Assembly (NCBI GenBank): GCA_021827985.1
Contig: JAKATL010000002.1
Location: 89,965-153,964 of the forward strand
Origin: a bacterium
Lineage (GTDB): Bacteria; Chloroflexota; Dormibacteria; Aeolococcales; Bog-877
DNA: 64,000 nucleotides
Direction: 5' to 3'
Each line of letters starts with the position of its first letter. Position 1 is the stretch's first letter. The translations under genes were made by a program, and so were the position numbers. The notes below the pieces were generated by a model. That model did no database searches and had not been told where the DNA came from. It was given only the letters and a program-made list of their open reading frames with translations. Shown here piece by piece: positions 9,191 to 17,825 of this stretch.

Positions 9191-10980
9191 GCCTCGCCGC
9201 TCCCACCCTCTAGGTGGGAAAGGCTGGGGACCGGTGGCGAGGTGGGCCTCTCCTTGATCGGAACCTTGACGCCTTCTGGGGCAAGCTCGGGATGAACGTA
9301 CCGCCCACCTCGCAGTGCGCTCGCCACTGCGGCCAGGATGCAGGCCAGGGTGGCGAAGTCCAGAGCGGCCCGCAGCCCGGACATGAAGGCGGGCGCGATC
9401 AACCGGGGGAAGAACGCCCGCCCAGTGAGGTAGGCGGCATGAGCCGGGGCCAGGTGGGGAAGAATCGGACCCAGCAAGGTGGCTACCGGATTGAAACCGA
9501 GGAAGGCGGCAAAGAGACTGCCGACGGCCGGCAGGTGGGACACCCGAGAGGCTGCCGCAGACGGCACCCCCTGGGCTACCAGCCCGCTGTACAGGGCGTG
9601 AGGAAGGGAGGCGGAGAGCCCCACGATGATCAGGGTGAAGAAGATCCCGATCGACAGGACGGAGGCGGAGTTCTGGAAAGTGGCGGCCATGCCCGCTCCC
9701 ACCCCGCGCTGGCGGGGTGGGAGGCTGTTCATGATCCCGGCCTGATTGGGAGAGGCGAACAGCCCGCTGGAGAGCCCATATATGAAGAGCAGGGCGGCGA
9801 AGGCGGGGTAGCTGAAGTCCGCCGGCAGGAGCTGCATCCCCCCAAACGTGGCCGCCGATATGAGCACCCCGGCGGTGGCGAAGGTGCGCGAGCCGTAGCG
9901 GTCGGACAGCGCACCGGCCACCGGTCCGGCGACCAGGAAGCCAGCTGTGAGCGGAAGCAGGTAGATACCCGCCCACAGCGGAGTGGAGGCGAAGCTGTAA
10001 CCGTGTAGGGGCAGCCAGATCCCCTGCAGCCATATGATCAGGATGAACATCAATCCTCCCCGGGCCAGAGCCGCCAGCAGGGCCGCCAGGTTGCCGGCCG
10101 CGAAGGCGCGGATCCGGAAGAGCGGCATCCGGAACATTGGCTGCTCCACGCGCAGCTCCACCCAGATGAATAGCCCCAGGAAGGCCACTCCGCCGATCAG
10201 GGCGGCCAGGACCAGGGGGTTGGACCAGCCCATTGACTGCCCCCGGTAGGGGAGGATTCCGTAGGTTATCCCCACCAAGACCGCGATCAAGCCAATCGCG
10301 AACGTGGCGTTGCCCCACCAGTCGATGGTGGAGTGCGTCCTCTGCCCGGTGTCTTTGAGCTTGAGGTAGGCCCACACGGTCCCGAAGAGACCGAACGGCA
10401 CCGAGACCAGGAACACCAGATGCCACTCGATCGGGCCGAGGATCCCGCCCAGGACGAGACCGATGAAGGACCCGGCGATGGCCGCCACCATGTTGGTGCC
10501 CAGGGCGAGTCCGCGCTGAGTGGCGGGGAAGGCGTCGGTGAGTATGGCCGAGGAGTTGGCCCAGAGGAACGCGCCTCCGATCCCCTGCAGCACGCGCATG
10601 ACGATGAGGTAAAGGGCCGGGCCGGGGCCGGTCCCAAAGGTGAGTGAGAGGAGGATGGAAAAGAGGGTGAACACGGCGAAGCCGAGGTTGTACATGCGCA
10701 CCCGGCCGAACATGTCTCCGATCCGCCCCAGGCTCACCACCAGAACGGCCGTCACCACCATGTAGCCCATCAGCATCCAAAGGAAGTAGGGGGTGTTCCC
10801 GGGAGCCAGTGGGTTGAGGTGGATCCCGCGGAAGATGTCAGGGAGGGCGATCAGCACGATCGAGGAGTTGATGGTCGCCATCAGGATGCCGAGGGTCGTG
10901 TTGGAGAGGGCGATCCACTTGTAGGCGATGTGGCCGCTGGACGCGCCAGAGGCTGCCGGCAGGGTGGGAGACACGGACAC
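9187..10980 (-). CDS. DHA2-type MFS multidrug exporter
   Basis: A 597-residue membrane protein with about 14 hydrophobic segments, the size and layout of DHA2 (EmrB/QacA-like) proton-driven drug exporters. Motif A-like [11 protein letters not shown] lies in the loop after the second segment (residues about 85-95), and a motif C-like glycine-rich stretch follows in segment five. It starts with GTG just after a cggag ribosome site and overlaps the downstream marR. The closing 35 residues are polar. The substrate is unknown. Confidence 0.88.
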   Translation of the reverse strand: MSVSPTLPAASGASSGHIAYKWIALSNTTLGILMATINSSIVLIALPDIFRGIHLNPLAPGNTPYFLWMLMGYMVVTAVLVVSLGRIGDMFGRVRMYNLGFAVFTLFSILLSLTFGTGPGPALYLIVMRVLQGIGGAFLWANSSAILTDAFPATQRGLALGTNMVAAIAGSFIGLVLGGILGPIEWHLVFLVSVPFGLFGTVWAYLKLKDTGQRTHSTIDWWGNATFAIGLIAVLVGITYGILPYRGQSMGWSNPLVLAALIGGVAFLGLFIWVELRVEQPMFRMPLFRIRAFAAGNLAALLAALARGGLMFILIIWLQGIWLPLHGYSFASTPLWAGIYLLPLTAGFLVAGPVAGALSDRYGSRTFATAGVLISAATFGGMQLLPADFSYPAFAALLFIYGLSSGLFASPNQAGIMNSLPPRQRGVGAGMAATFQNSASVLSIGIFFTLIIVGLSASLPHALYSGLVAQGVPSAAASRVSHLPAVGSLFAAFLGFNPVATLLGPILPHLAPAHAAYLTGRAFFPRLIAPAFMSGLRAALDFATLACILAAVASALRGGRYVHPELAPEGVKVPIKERPTSPPVPSLSHLEGGSGEA

Positions 10981-10992
10981 CTCCGACTACTG

Positions 10993-11012
10993 GTTGGTTG
11001 GCACAAACCAAC
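10993..11012. promoter_or_regulatory. MarR-type operator upstream of the MFS-marR operon
   Basis: A perfect inverted repeat GTTGGTT-N6-AACCAAC. Read on the minus strand it begins TAGTTGG and directly overlaps a TATAGT hexamer that would serve as the -10 box for the MFS gene (start at 10980). A second register, GTTGG-N6-CCAAC, is also possible. Position and symmetry fit a MarR repressor site. The half-site TAGTTG recurs at two other places in this window. Confidence 0.6.
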
Positions 11013-11125
11013 TATACGGACTGGGAGTCGCAGCCGAGCCGCAGGTCGGCCAGACTCCGAGGGCGGCGCCGGGCCGGGGTGATCCAGCGGAACGAAATCC
11101 GGTGGCGAAGGTTATATTTGCCGTG

Positions 11126-12292
11126 ATGCCATCTCTGTCGGGCTCCGGCCACCAGCTTTGGCGGCGGGTGGGACTCAGCCTCGGGGCGGTGGCGGTGCTG
11201 GGGGGAGCCGCGACCGGGATCGCCGCCGCCGCGCGGCCCCTGCCGATCGTCCATCCCGAGCTTGCGGTGACGCTCCCCAGCAGCTCGGGCACCCTGGCCC
11301 CCACGGCGTCGATCGGCCTCTCGGTGCGGCATGCTCACCTGGAGGCGGTCTCGGTACGCACCTCAGCCGGGCTGCTGATCGGTGGGAGTGTGGCCCACGG
11401 GGTTTGGAAGCCCACCGCCCCCATGCCTTGGGCGACCACCTTCCGGATGGTGGCCACGGCGCGCGGGGGTAGGCCGGCCAGGACCGTGACCCGGGTAGTG
11501 AGCTGGACCACTCCGCAGCAGCCGCTCCCGGCGGGGACCATTGGCATAACCATCTCGCCGAGCCCGGGGGAGCAGGTCGGGATGGGAGCCACCTGGGTGG
11601 TGCAGTTCAGCCAACCAATCCCGGCGGCGGACCAGCCGATGGTGCTGCAGCGGCTCTCTGCAGGCGAGTCCCTCTCGGACCCCTTGGGGTGGCACTGGTG
11701 GTCGCCTACCGAGGTGGACGGGAGGCCGGAGCAGTTCTGGCCCCTCAACGAGCAGGCCACGCTGACTGTGAACCTGAATGGGCTGGCGATCAACGGGGAG
11801 CGGCTGGTCAACTCCTCGGTGTCCAGCAGCTTCACGGTGGTCAATCAGCACATCGCCAGGATCAGCGCCGCGACTCACGAGATGCTGGTGTACAACGGCA
11901 GCCAGCTGGTCCGCACTGAGCCGGTCAGTCTGGGGCGCCCGGGCTTTCCCACCATCTCCGGGACCTTGGTCGTGCTGTCCAAGACCCCGGTGGTGTTCAT
12001 GAACTCGGCGACCATCGGCTACCCCGGCCTCTACGCCCAGAATGTATACGACGACGTGGCCATCAGCACCGATGGGTACTACATCCACATGGCCAACTGG
12101 GACATCTACGACCACGGCCGCCACAACGTCTCCTACGGCTGCGTGGAGCAGAACCCCAGCGACGCCGTGTGGTTCTACAACTGGTCCATACCTGGAGACG
12201 TGGTGGTGATCACCGGAACCACCCTGCAGGCCAGCGAGGCAGATGGCGAGGGAGACTGGAACATCCCCTGGTCGGAGTTCCAACCCGCCTGA
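11126..12292 (+). CDS. L,D-transpeptidase (YkuD domain) with Ig-like domain
   Basis: A 388-residue cell-wall enzyme expected to make 3-3 peptidoglycan cross-links outside the membrane. An N-terminal signal or anchor helix (about 12-32) is followed by Ig-like repeats (about 120-230, with the W-x-W and F-W-P-L pattern of actinobacterial Ldt proteins) and a YkuD domain (about 240-370). The active-site region reads N-V-S-Y-G-C-V-E-Q: the cysteine is present but the usual S-H-G-C histidine is Tyr. ATG 11126 is chosen because the signal sequence starts there; in-frame GTG codons lie at 11102 and 11123. Divergent from the MFS operon. Confidence 0.85.
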   Translation: MPSLSGSGHQLWRRVGLSLGAVAVLGGAATGIAAAARPLPIVHPELAVTLPSSSGTLAPTASIGLSVRHAHLEAVSVRTSAGLLIGGSVAHGVWKPTAPMPWATTFRMVATARGGRPARTVTRVVSWTTPQQPLPAGTIGITISPSPGEQVGMGATWVVQFSQPIPAADQPMVLQRLSAGESLSDPLGWHWWSPTEVDGRPEQFWPLNEQATLTVNLNGLAINGERLVNSSVSSSFTVVNQHIARISAATHEMLVYNGSQLVRTEPVSLGRPGFPTISGTLVVLSKTPVVFMNSATIGYPGLYAQNVYDDVAISTDGYYIHMANWDIYDHGRHNVSYGCVEQNPSDAVWFYNWSIPGDVVVITGTTLQASEADGEGDWNIPWSEFQPA

Positions 12293-12347
12293 TCTGTCCC
12301 TCCGGCCGGGACCGGGTCGGCACCGGGCGAACGTGATACGATCGATC

Positions 12348-12365
12348 TAGTTGCCCGCACAACTA
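12348..12365. promoter_or_regulatory. MarR-type operator in front of the DODA dioxygenase gene
   Basis: A perfect inverted repeat TAGTTG-N6-CAACTA, 33 bases before the dioxygenase start codon and immediately after a TACGAT hexamer that could be its -10 box. The half-site equals the one read on the minus strand at the MFS-marR promoter (TAGTTG), so the same or a related MarR protein may control both. This is inference from sequence match only. Confidence 0.55.
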
Positions 12366-12398
12366 CATATGAGGTCGCCCCGCGGCGGAGGAAGTGAG

Positions 12399-13205
12399 AT
12401 GGAAGTGAAGAGCTTGTCCAACGGGGCAGACCGGATGCCCGTCGTCTACCTCAGCCATGGAGCGCCCCCTTTGGCCGACGACCACGAGTGGAAGTCGGAG
12501 CTGGTGGACTGGTCGAAGGCCATGCCGAAGCCCAGGGCCATCCTGGTGGTGTCGGCGCACTGGGAGTCGGCACCGGCCACCGTCGGCGCCACCTCAACGG
12601 TGCCCCTGGTGTACGACTTCTGGGGCTTCCCGGAGCGCTACTACCAGGTGAAGTACCCTGCGCCGGGCGCGCCCTGGTTGGCAGAGAGGGTCGCGAGCCT
12701 ACTCTCCAAGCCCGGCGAGCCGGTGCGGAACGACCCGGCCCGAGGCCTGGACCACGGAGCCTACGTTCCCTTGGTGGAGATGTACCCGCAGGCGGACGTC
12801 CCCGTGCTCCAGCTCTCGCTCCCCACCCTGGATCCGGAGCGGCTGCTGGCCACCGGGGCCCAGCTCGCCCCCCTGCGGGACGAGGGGGTCCTGATCATGG
12901 GGAGTGGGTTCTTCACCCACAACCTCCAGGCGATGCGCCTGTCGCCAACTCCGGAGGCGGCGCCACCATCCTGGTCGGCGGAATTCGACCACTGGGGTAG
13001 TGAGGCATTCGCCCGGTGGGACCTCGACGCCCTGGTCGACTTCGAGAACAAGGCCCCGGCAGGACACCTGGCCCACCCCAGGACGGAGCATTTCGCCCCT
13101 CTCTTCGTGGCGCTGGGAGCGGCGAGCGGGGAGGGTGAGGAACGCCGGACCGTCATCGATGGATTCTGGTACGGCCTGGCCAAGCGGTCGATGCAGGTGG
13201 GGTGA
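12399..13205 (+). CDS. DODA-type extradiol ring-cleavage dioxygenase (LigB family)
   Basis: A 268-residue member of the class III extradiol dioxygenase superfamily (4,5-DOPA dioxygenase / YgiD group), which opens catecholic rings using a metal held by histidines. Metal-ligand candidates are in S-H-G-A-P (about residue 20), S-A-H-W-E (about 54), D-H-G-A-Y (about 118) and F-F-T-H-N (about 174). ATG 12399 is preferred over an upstream TTG because it follows a strong ggaggaag ribosome site and leaves the operator upstream. The F420-type oxidoreductase gene follows 48 bases later, probably in one operon. Substrate unknown. Confidence 0.85.
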   Translation: MEVKSLSNGADRMPVVYLSHGAPPLADDHEWKSELVDWSKAMPKPRAILVVSAHWESAPATVGATSTVPLVYDFWGFPERYYQVKYPAPGAPWLAERVASLLSKPGEPVRNDPARGLDHGAYVPLVEMYPQADVPVLQLSLPTLDPERLLATGAQLAPLRDEGVLIMGSGFFTHNLQAMRLSPTPEAAPPSWSAEFDHWGSEAFARWDLDALVDFENKAPAGHLAHPRTEHFAPLFVALGAASGEGEERRTVIDGFWYGLAKRSMQVG

Positions 13206-13253
13206 ACAACCGCCACTTGCCCGAAGTCTGGCAACTGAGCGGGAGGTGAGCGA

Positions 13254-14198
13254 ATGAGCGTGCCCTTCTTCGGATTCCACATGCCCAGTTTCACCTTCGA
13301 GGGGGTCGCTCCCGAGGGCCTCTTCGCCCACGTCGTCGGCCTGGCCCAGACGGCGGAGGAGGCCGGCTTCGACATGGTGTCGGTGATGGACCACTTCTAT
13401 CAGATCCGCGGGCTGGGCGAGGAGACCGAGCCGATGCTGGAGGCCTGCACCACGCTGGGGGCCCTCTCCCAGCGCACCAGCAAGGTTCTCTTGGGAGCGC
13501 TGGTGACCGGGGTGACCTATCGCAACCCGGCGCTTCTGGTCAAAGAGGTCACCACCCTCGACGTTCTCTCCGGAGGCCGGGCCATTCTCGGCCTGGGCGC
13601 CGCCTGGAACGAGGATGAGCACCGGGGCTACGGCTTCGACTTCCCCAGGGTGGGTCGCCGGATGGACAGGCTCGAAGAGGCCCTCCGCATCGCCCGGGCG
13701 ATGTTCGCCGAGGATCGACCGTCACTCGAAGGGCGCTACTTCCGCATCGATCGAGCGCTGAACGTCCCCCGACCCCTGCAGCCCGGGGGACCGCGGATCC
13801 TGGTCGGGGGCGGCGGGGAGCAGCGCACGCTCCGGCTGGTCGCTCGCTATGCCGACATCTCCAACTGGTTCGGGGGCGTCGAGGAGATGAGGCGAAAGGG
13901 GGAGATCTTGGAGCGGTACTGCGCTGAGGAGGGCCGGGATCCCTCCACCATCCTGCGCACCGCCAACGCCCCCATTATGATGGCCACCGGACCGGAGGAT
14001 GCCCGGCGGCTGGAGGCGCGCATCCCCGAGGAGAGGCGTCGCTTGGTTGGTCCCCCGCTCCTTCCCGAGCAGGCGGCCGACAAGCTCAGGTCATTCCTGG
14101 ACGCCGGCATCGGCGGGTTCACCTTCGGCAACGCCAACCTCTTCGACCGGGAACTGATCCTGGCCGCGGGTGAGGTGAAGAGGATGCTCTCGGCCTGA
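13254..14198 (+). CDS. LLM-class (probably F420-dependent) oxidoreductase
   Basis: A 314-residue luciferase-like monooxygenase-fold protein (TIM barrel). Recognisable pieces are the N-terminal F-G-F-H-M-P strand, S-V-M-D-H-F-Y, the conserved D-V-L-S-G-G-R and L-G-L-G-A-A-W-N strands, and G-G-G-G-E-Q-R-T. These patterns are common among F420-using members in Actinomycetota and relatives. A gggaggtgag ribosome site precedes the ATG. Pairing with a ring-cleaving dioxygenase suggests breakdown or modification of an aromatic compound; the exact reaction is unknown. Confidence 0.85.
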   Translation: MSVPFFGFHMPSFTFEGVAPEGLFAHVVGLAQTAEEAGFDMVSVMDHFYQIRGLGEETEPMLEACTTLGALSQRTSKVLLGALVTGVTYRNPALLVKEVTTLDVLSGGRAILGLGAAWNEDEHRGYGFDFPRVGRRMDRLEEALRIARAMFAEDRPSLEGRYFRIDRALNVPRPLQPGGPRILVGGGGEQRTLRLVARYADISNWFGGVEEMRRKGEILERYCAEEGRDPSTILRTANAPIMMATGPEDARRLEARIPEERRRLVGPPLLPEQAADKLRSFLDAGIGGFTFGNANLFDRELILAAGEVKRMLSA

Positions 14199-14256
14199 CG
14201 CGGCACCTCAGAAGCATCCCGGCAGCTCGCCTACCCTTGCCGCGGTGGCGGTGTTG

Positions 14257-14274
14257 TGGTATACATGCACACCA
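14257..14274. promoter_or_regulatory. Possible GntR/FCD operator
   Basis: An 18-base imperfect palindrome with TGGT and ACCA ends around a central CATG core (TGGTATACATGCACACCA), 61 bases before the GntR gene. FCD-type GntR regulators often bind TGGT-Nx-ACCA sites, so autoregulation is plausible. No clear -35/-10 pair is visible around it. Confidence 0.45.
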
Positions 14275-14335
14275 AGTTTCGGGTTGACCGCCGTCGCCAT
14301 CAGCGGCCAGCCCCCCATTGCAGGGAGTGGAGCAA

Positions 14336-15085
14336 GTGAGCATCCGACGTCCTGGCTTCTGGCTGGAGACCCCGCAAGTACGGCGGGAGTCCGCGGCCCA
14401 GGTGGTGTACCGGCTCCTGCGCGAGGCGATGATCAATCATGACCTGGCCCCTTCCACCCGGCTTCACGAGCCCGAACTCGCCGTTCATCTCTCGGTGAGC
14501 CGCACCCCGGTGCGGGAGGCGCTCCGGGCCCTCGAGGCCGACGGGTTTGTGAAGCGTCTGCCGAATGGCGGACTCATGGTGGCCGAGGTGGACGCCAGGG
14601 ACGTGGCGGAGCTGTACGAGGTCCGTCGAGCGCTCGAGGGGCTGGCTGCGCACCAGGCGGCTCAGCGTGCCACCATGCACGATGCCCGCGAGCTGGTGTC
14701 GATCCTGGACCAGGCCGATCGACGCTCGGACGAGCCGGCAGCGCTCAGGGAACTGGGGGAGAGGTTTCATCGCCGGATCGCGGAGGTGGCCGATAATCGC
14801 CGGGCGGCAGAGCTGCTGGACAAACTGCACGACCACATCGTTCGCTACCGGCTGGCCACGGCGGTGGAGAGTCGCGAGCGCCAGGATGGAGCCCGCCGGG
14901 AGCACCGGCGAGTTGCGGAGGCCATCCTGGATGGCAACCCGGCGGGGGCGGAGCGGGCCATGGCGGTTCACGTACGCCGTGAGAGCGCCTACCTGGTGGC
15001 CGCCCTGTCCCCGGAGGCCGCAACTGGTGGCGCCCGTCCCTCCGGGCGCCGCCAGTTGCGGCCTGCCCTCGGCGAGGCCCAATGA
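14336..15085 (+). CDS. GntR-family regulator, FCD subfamily
   Basis: A 249-residue regulator. N-terminal winged helix (about 15-85) contains the signature S-R-T-P-V-R-E-A-L-R-A-L-E; the C-terminal FCD domain (about 90-225) has the expected metal/ligand histidines in R-F-H-R-R-I, R-E-H-R-R-V and A-V-H-V-R-R. GTG 14336 (gggagtgg upstream) is preferred to TTG 14318. The last ~25 codons lie beyond the FCD fold and coincide with a long hairpin. Directly upstream of the liv importer operon, it probably controls uptake of that transporter's substrate. Confidence 0.88.
   Translation: MSIRRPGFWLETPQVRRESAAQVVYRLLREAMINHDLAPSTRLHEPELAVHLSVSRTPVREALRALEADGFVKRLPNGGLMVAEVDARDVAELYEVRRALEGLAAHQAAQRATMHDARELVSILDQADRRSDEPAALRELGERFHRRIAEVADNRRAAELLDKLHDHIVRYRLATAVESRERQDGARREHRRVAEAILDGNPAGAERAMAVHVRRESAYLVAALSPEAATGGARPSGRRQLRPALGEAQ
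15015..15064 (+). repeat. 21-bp hairpin inside the 3' end of the GntR gene
   Basis: Positions 15015-15035 pair with 15044-15064 (21 base pairs with a single G-T wobble, 8-base loop). It falls in the last codons of the GntR ORF and 92 bases before livH. It could be a terminator or attenuator between regulator and transporter, an RNA-stability element, or a captured palindromic repeat that extended the ORF. No T-tract follows. Confidence 0.7.
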
Positions 15086-15155
15086 TCGCCAGGGCGGGAT
15101 CCTCGATGAGCGACCGCCTAAGCGGGTGGGCAGCATCGACCAGGAGCCAGGCGGC

Positions 15156-16031
15156 GTGAACCTGGTCATCCAGTCGGTGGGGTTCGGACTGGTCACGGCC
15201 TCGGTCCTGGCGCTGGCCTCTGTGGGCCTCACTCTCCAGTTCGGCGTCACCAACTACATCAACTTCGCCTACGGCACCTACCTGGTCCTGGCCGCCTACT
15301 TCGCCATGGCCCTCAGCACCCGGGCGCACCTGCCGTTCCTGCTGGCAGCTGTGCTGGCCTGCCTGGCCATGGGGGTGGTGGCGGTGGCGATCGCCAAGGG
15401 CGTGATGCAGCACTTCGTCTCCCGGCAGGCGCCCCTGTTCTACCTCCTGATCGTTACCTTCGGGCTCTCCCTGATCATCGAGAACCTGGTGCAGGCGATC
15501 TGGGGACCGGGGTTCCAGACCTACAACCTTGCGGTTGGCAGCCCCCTGAACCTGGGACCCTTCTCCCTCACCCCAACCCAGCTGATCATCATCGGTCTGG
15601 CGGTGGTGGCCATGGTGGCTATCCATCTGATGCTCAGCCGGACCAGCCTGGGCAAGGCCATGCGAGCGATGTCGGACAACAAGGACCTCGCCCAGGTGAG
15701 CGGGATCGACACCGAACGCATCACCACCTGGACCTGGTTCATCACCGGGTGCCTGGCCGGCCTGGCCGGGATCGCGCTCACCGTGACCACGGTGAGCTTC
15801 AACCCCACCAGCGCCGACAGCTTCCTGTTTGTGATCTTCGCCGCGGTGATCCTAGGAGGGATCGGCCGGCCCTACGGGGCGATGGCGGCTGCCGCCATTC
15901 TGGGCATCGTCACCGAGGTCTCGGCGGTCGTGGTCAGCTCCACCTACAAGGATGACATCGCCTTCGTGGCCCTGGTGGTCGTCCTCCTGATCCGCCCCCA
16001 GGGCCTCATCGCCACTCGTGGAAAGGCCTGA
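15156..16031 (+). CDS. livH: Branched-chain amino-acid-type ABC transporter permease LivH
   Basis: A 291-residue inner-membrane permease. The opening helix G-L-V-T-A-S-V-L-A-L-A-S-V-G-L-T-L and Y-I-N-F-A-Y-G motif, and the cytoplasmic R-T-S-L-G-K-A-M-R-A loop that contacts the ATPases, are typical of LivH. GTG 15156 is chosen because it begins the first membrane helix and follows an aggag ribosome site; the reading frame is open further upstream but overlaps gntR. First gene of livHMGFK. Confidence 0.9.
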   Translation: MNLVIQSVGFGLVTASVLALASVGLTLQFGVTNYINFAYGTYLVLAAYFAMALSTRAHLPFLLAAVLACLAMGVVAVAIAKGVMQHFVSRQAPLFYLLIVTFGLSLIIENLVQAIWGPGFQTYNLAVGSPLNLGPFSLTPTQLIIIGLAVVAMVAIHLMLSRTSLGKAMRAMSDNKDLAQVSGIDTERITTWTWFITGCLAGLAGIALTVTTVSFNPTSADSFLFVIFAAVILGGIGRPYGAMAAAAILGIVTEVSAVVVSSTYKDDIAFVALVVVLLIRPQGLIATRGKA

Positions 16032-16033
16032 AT

Positions 16034-17044
16034 ATGGATCTGATACTGCCCTACCTCGCCACCCTGGCCATCTTTTTCTTCGTGTACAACATCCTGACCT
16101 GGGGACTGAACATCCAGTTCGGCTACGCCGGGGTGCTGGACTTCACCTTCATCACCTTCGTCGCCTGCGGCGCCTACTTCTCAGGGGTGTTCGCGCTCGG
16201 GCCTGGCCAGAAGTCCACCGGGTTCGAATGGATACTGGGGTTGAATTGGCCGTTCCCCATCGCCTTGGTCATGGGGGCTCTGGCCGCCGGTCTTCTGGGG
16301 ATCGTGATCGGCCTCATCGCCATCAACCGGCTGCGCAGCGACTACATGGCCATCGTCACCCTGGCCACCGGGACGGTGATCTACGGGCTGGTGAGCAACT
16401 ACACCCCCCTCTTCGACGGGTTCGACGGACTGGCGGGGCTGCAGACCCCCTTCAGCCAGTGGCTGAACATCAACTACAACCAGTTCACCTACCTGTGGGT
16501 GGGCTTCTGCGCCGTGGTCATGGTCATCTGCTGGTTCATCGCCCAGCGCATTCTCAACTCTCCTCTGGGTCGAACCATGCGGGCAATCCGCGAGGATCAG
16601 GAAGCAGCCGAGGCGTTCGGCAAGGACTCGGTCCGCGTGCGCCTCATCGCCATGTCGATGGGAGCTGTGCTGGCAGGTGTCGGCGGGGCCCTGCTCATGG
16701 GCTTCATCGGAGCGTTCAACCCCGCCGGGTGGACCTCGGGGGAGACCTTCGTTGTCTGGGCGGCGCTGATCGTGGGCGGGCGGGGCAACAACTGGGGAGG
16801 GGTGGTCGGTTCCTTCGTGGTGGCGGTCCTGGTCAACGAGGCGACGCGGTACATACCGCCGATTCCCGGCAACGCCACCCTCATCCCCACGGTGCGCAAC
16901 ATGCTGATCGGAGCTTCCCTCATCGCCGTCCTCTGGTTGCGCCCCGAGGGGATCATCCCCGAGGCCAGGCGCCGCTTCTACCAGCTGCCGCTGCTGCCCG
17001 GCCGACGGACTCCGGCCGAAGGGGTGGGAAGTGCCGGAAGCTGA
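16034..17044 (+). CDS. livM: Branched-chain amino-acid-type ABC transporter permease LivM
   Basis: A 336-residue permease with the LivM pattern: early N-I-Q-F-G-Y-A-G-V-L-D-F-T helix, R-L-R-S-D-Y-M-A-I-V-T-L-A, the ATPase-contacting loop S-P-L-G-R-T-M-R-A-I-R-E-D, and the final W-L-R-P-E-G-I-I-P-E. It starts 2 bases after livH and overlaps livG by 14 bases. With LivH it forms the membrane channel of the importer. Confidence 0.92.
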   Translation: MDLILPYLATLAIFFFVYNILTWGLNIQFGYAGVLDFTFITFVACGAYFSGVFALGPGQKSTGFEWILGLNWPFPIALVMGALAAGLLGIVIGLIAINRLRSDYMAIVTLATGTVIYGLVSNYTPLFDGFDGLAGLQTPFSQWLNINYNQFTYLWVGFCAVVMVICWFIAQRILNSPLGRTMRAIREDQEAAEAFGKDSVRVRLIAMSMGAVLAGVGGALLMGFIGAFNPAGWTSGETFVVWAALIVGGRGNNWGGVVGSFVVAVLVNEATRYIPPIPGNATLIPTVRNMLIGASLIAVLWLRPEGIIPEARRRFYQLPLLPGRRTPAEGVGSAGS

Positions 17045-17825
17045 CCTCGTCCTGCGGGTCGAACACCTGAGCCACTCCTTCGGGGGCTTCAAGGCGGTGG
17101 ACGACTGCACCTTTGAGATCGCCAGAGGCTCCATCTCGGCCCTCATCGGGCCCAACGGGGCGGGCAAGAGCACTGCAGTTGGGCTGATCGCCGGAGCCCT
17201 CAAGGTGCAGTCGGGCCGGGTCTACTTCGACGGGCAGGACGTGACTCGCCTTCCCGCCTACAAGATGGCTCGCCGCGGTCTGCTTCGGACGTACCAGGTA
17301 TCGCGCGAGTTTCCGCTGCTCACGGTCATGGAGAACCTACTGGTCCCGCCCCCGGACCAGCGCGGAGAGAGCCTTCTGAACGCCCTCTTGCGGCCGTCCG
17401 TGGGGCGACGCCAGGACGCCGCGCTGGCGAGCCGCGCGGTCGATGTGCTCGAGACCTATGGGCTGCTTCCACTGCGGGATGAGTACGCGGGCAATCTCAG
17501 TGGAGGCGAGAAACGGCTGCTGGAGCTGGCTCGGGCGGAGATGGCCAACGCGAAGTTCATGCTCCTGGATGAGCCCATGGCGGGGATCAACCCCGCGCTG
17601 ATCGCTCGGCTGGACGGGCACATACGGCGCCTCCGCGAGCAGGCCGGGATCACCTTCCTGCTGGTCGAGCACAACCTGGATGTGGTGGAGAGGATCTGCG
17701 ACCAAGTTGTGGTCATGGCGTCGGGCCGGACCCTCGCCGAGGGCAGCATGGCGGAGCTCCGAAGGAACCCTGAGGTCGTCCGAGCATACCTCGGAGGAGG
17801 GCTCGATGAGCGTGCTGTCGGCTGA
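17031..17825 (+). CDS. livG: ABC transporter ATP-binding protein LivG
   Basis: A 264-residue ATPase: Walker A G-P-N-G-A-G-K-S-T near residue 43, signature L-S-G-G-E near 157, Walker B M-L-L-D-E-P near 178, H-loop V-E-H-N-L-D-V-V near 210. Residues A-G-I-N-P after Walker B are typical of LivG rather than LivF. The GTG start sits inside the end of livM, and its own end overlaps livF by 20 bases. Confidence 0.93.
   Translation: MPEADLVLRVEHLSHSFGGFKAVDDCTFEIARGSISALIGPNGAGKSTAVGLIAGALKVQSGRVYFDGQDVTRLPAYKMARRGLLRTYQVSREFPLLTVMENLLVPPPDQRGESLLNALLRPSVGRRQDAALASRAVDVLETYGLLPLRDEYAGNLSGGEKRLLELARAEMANAKFMLLDEPMAGINPALIARLDGHIRRLREQAGITFLLVEHNLDVVERICDQVVVMASGRTLAEGSMAELRRNPEVVRAYLGGGLDERAVG

Noticed and set aside
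9696..9723. 12-bp perfect inverted repeat inside the MFS exporter gene
   Set aside because: In such GC-rich coding sequence this can arise by chance; the encoded residues fit the protein and there is no regulatory context.
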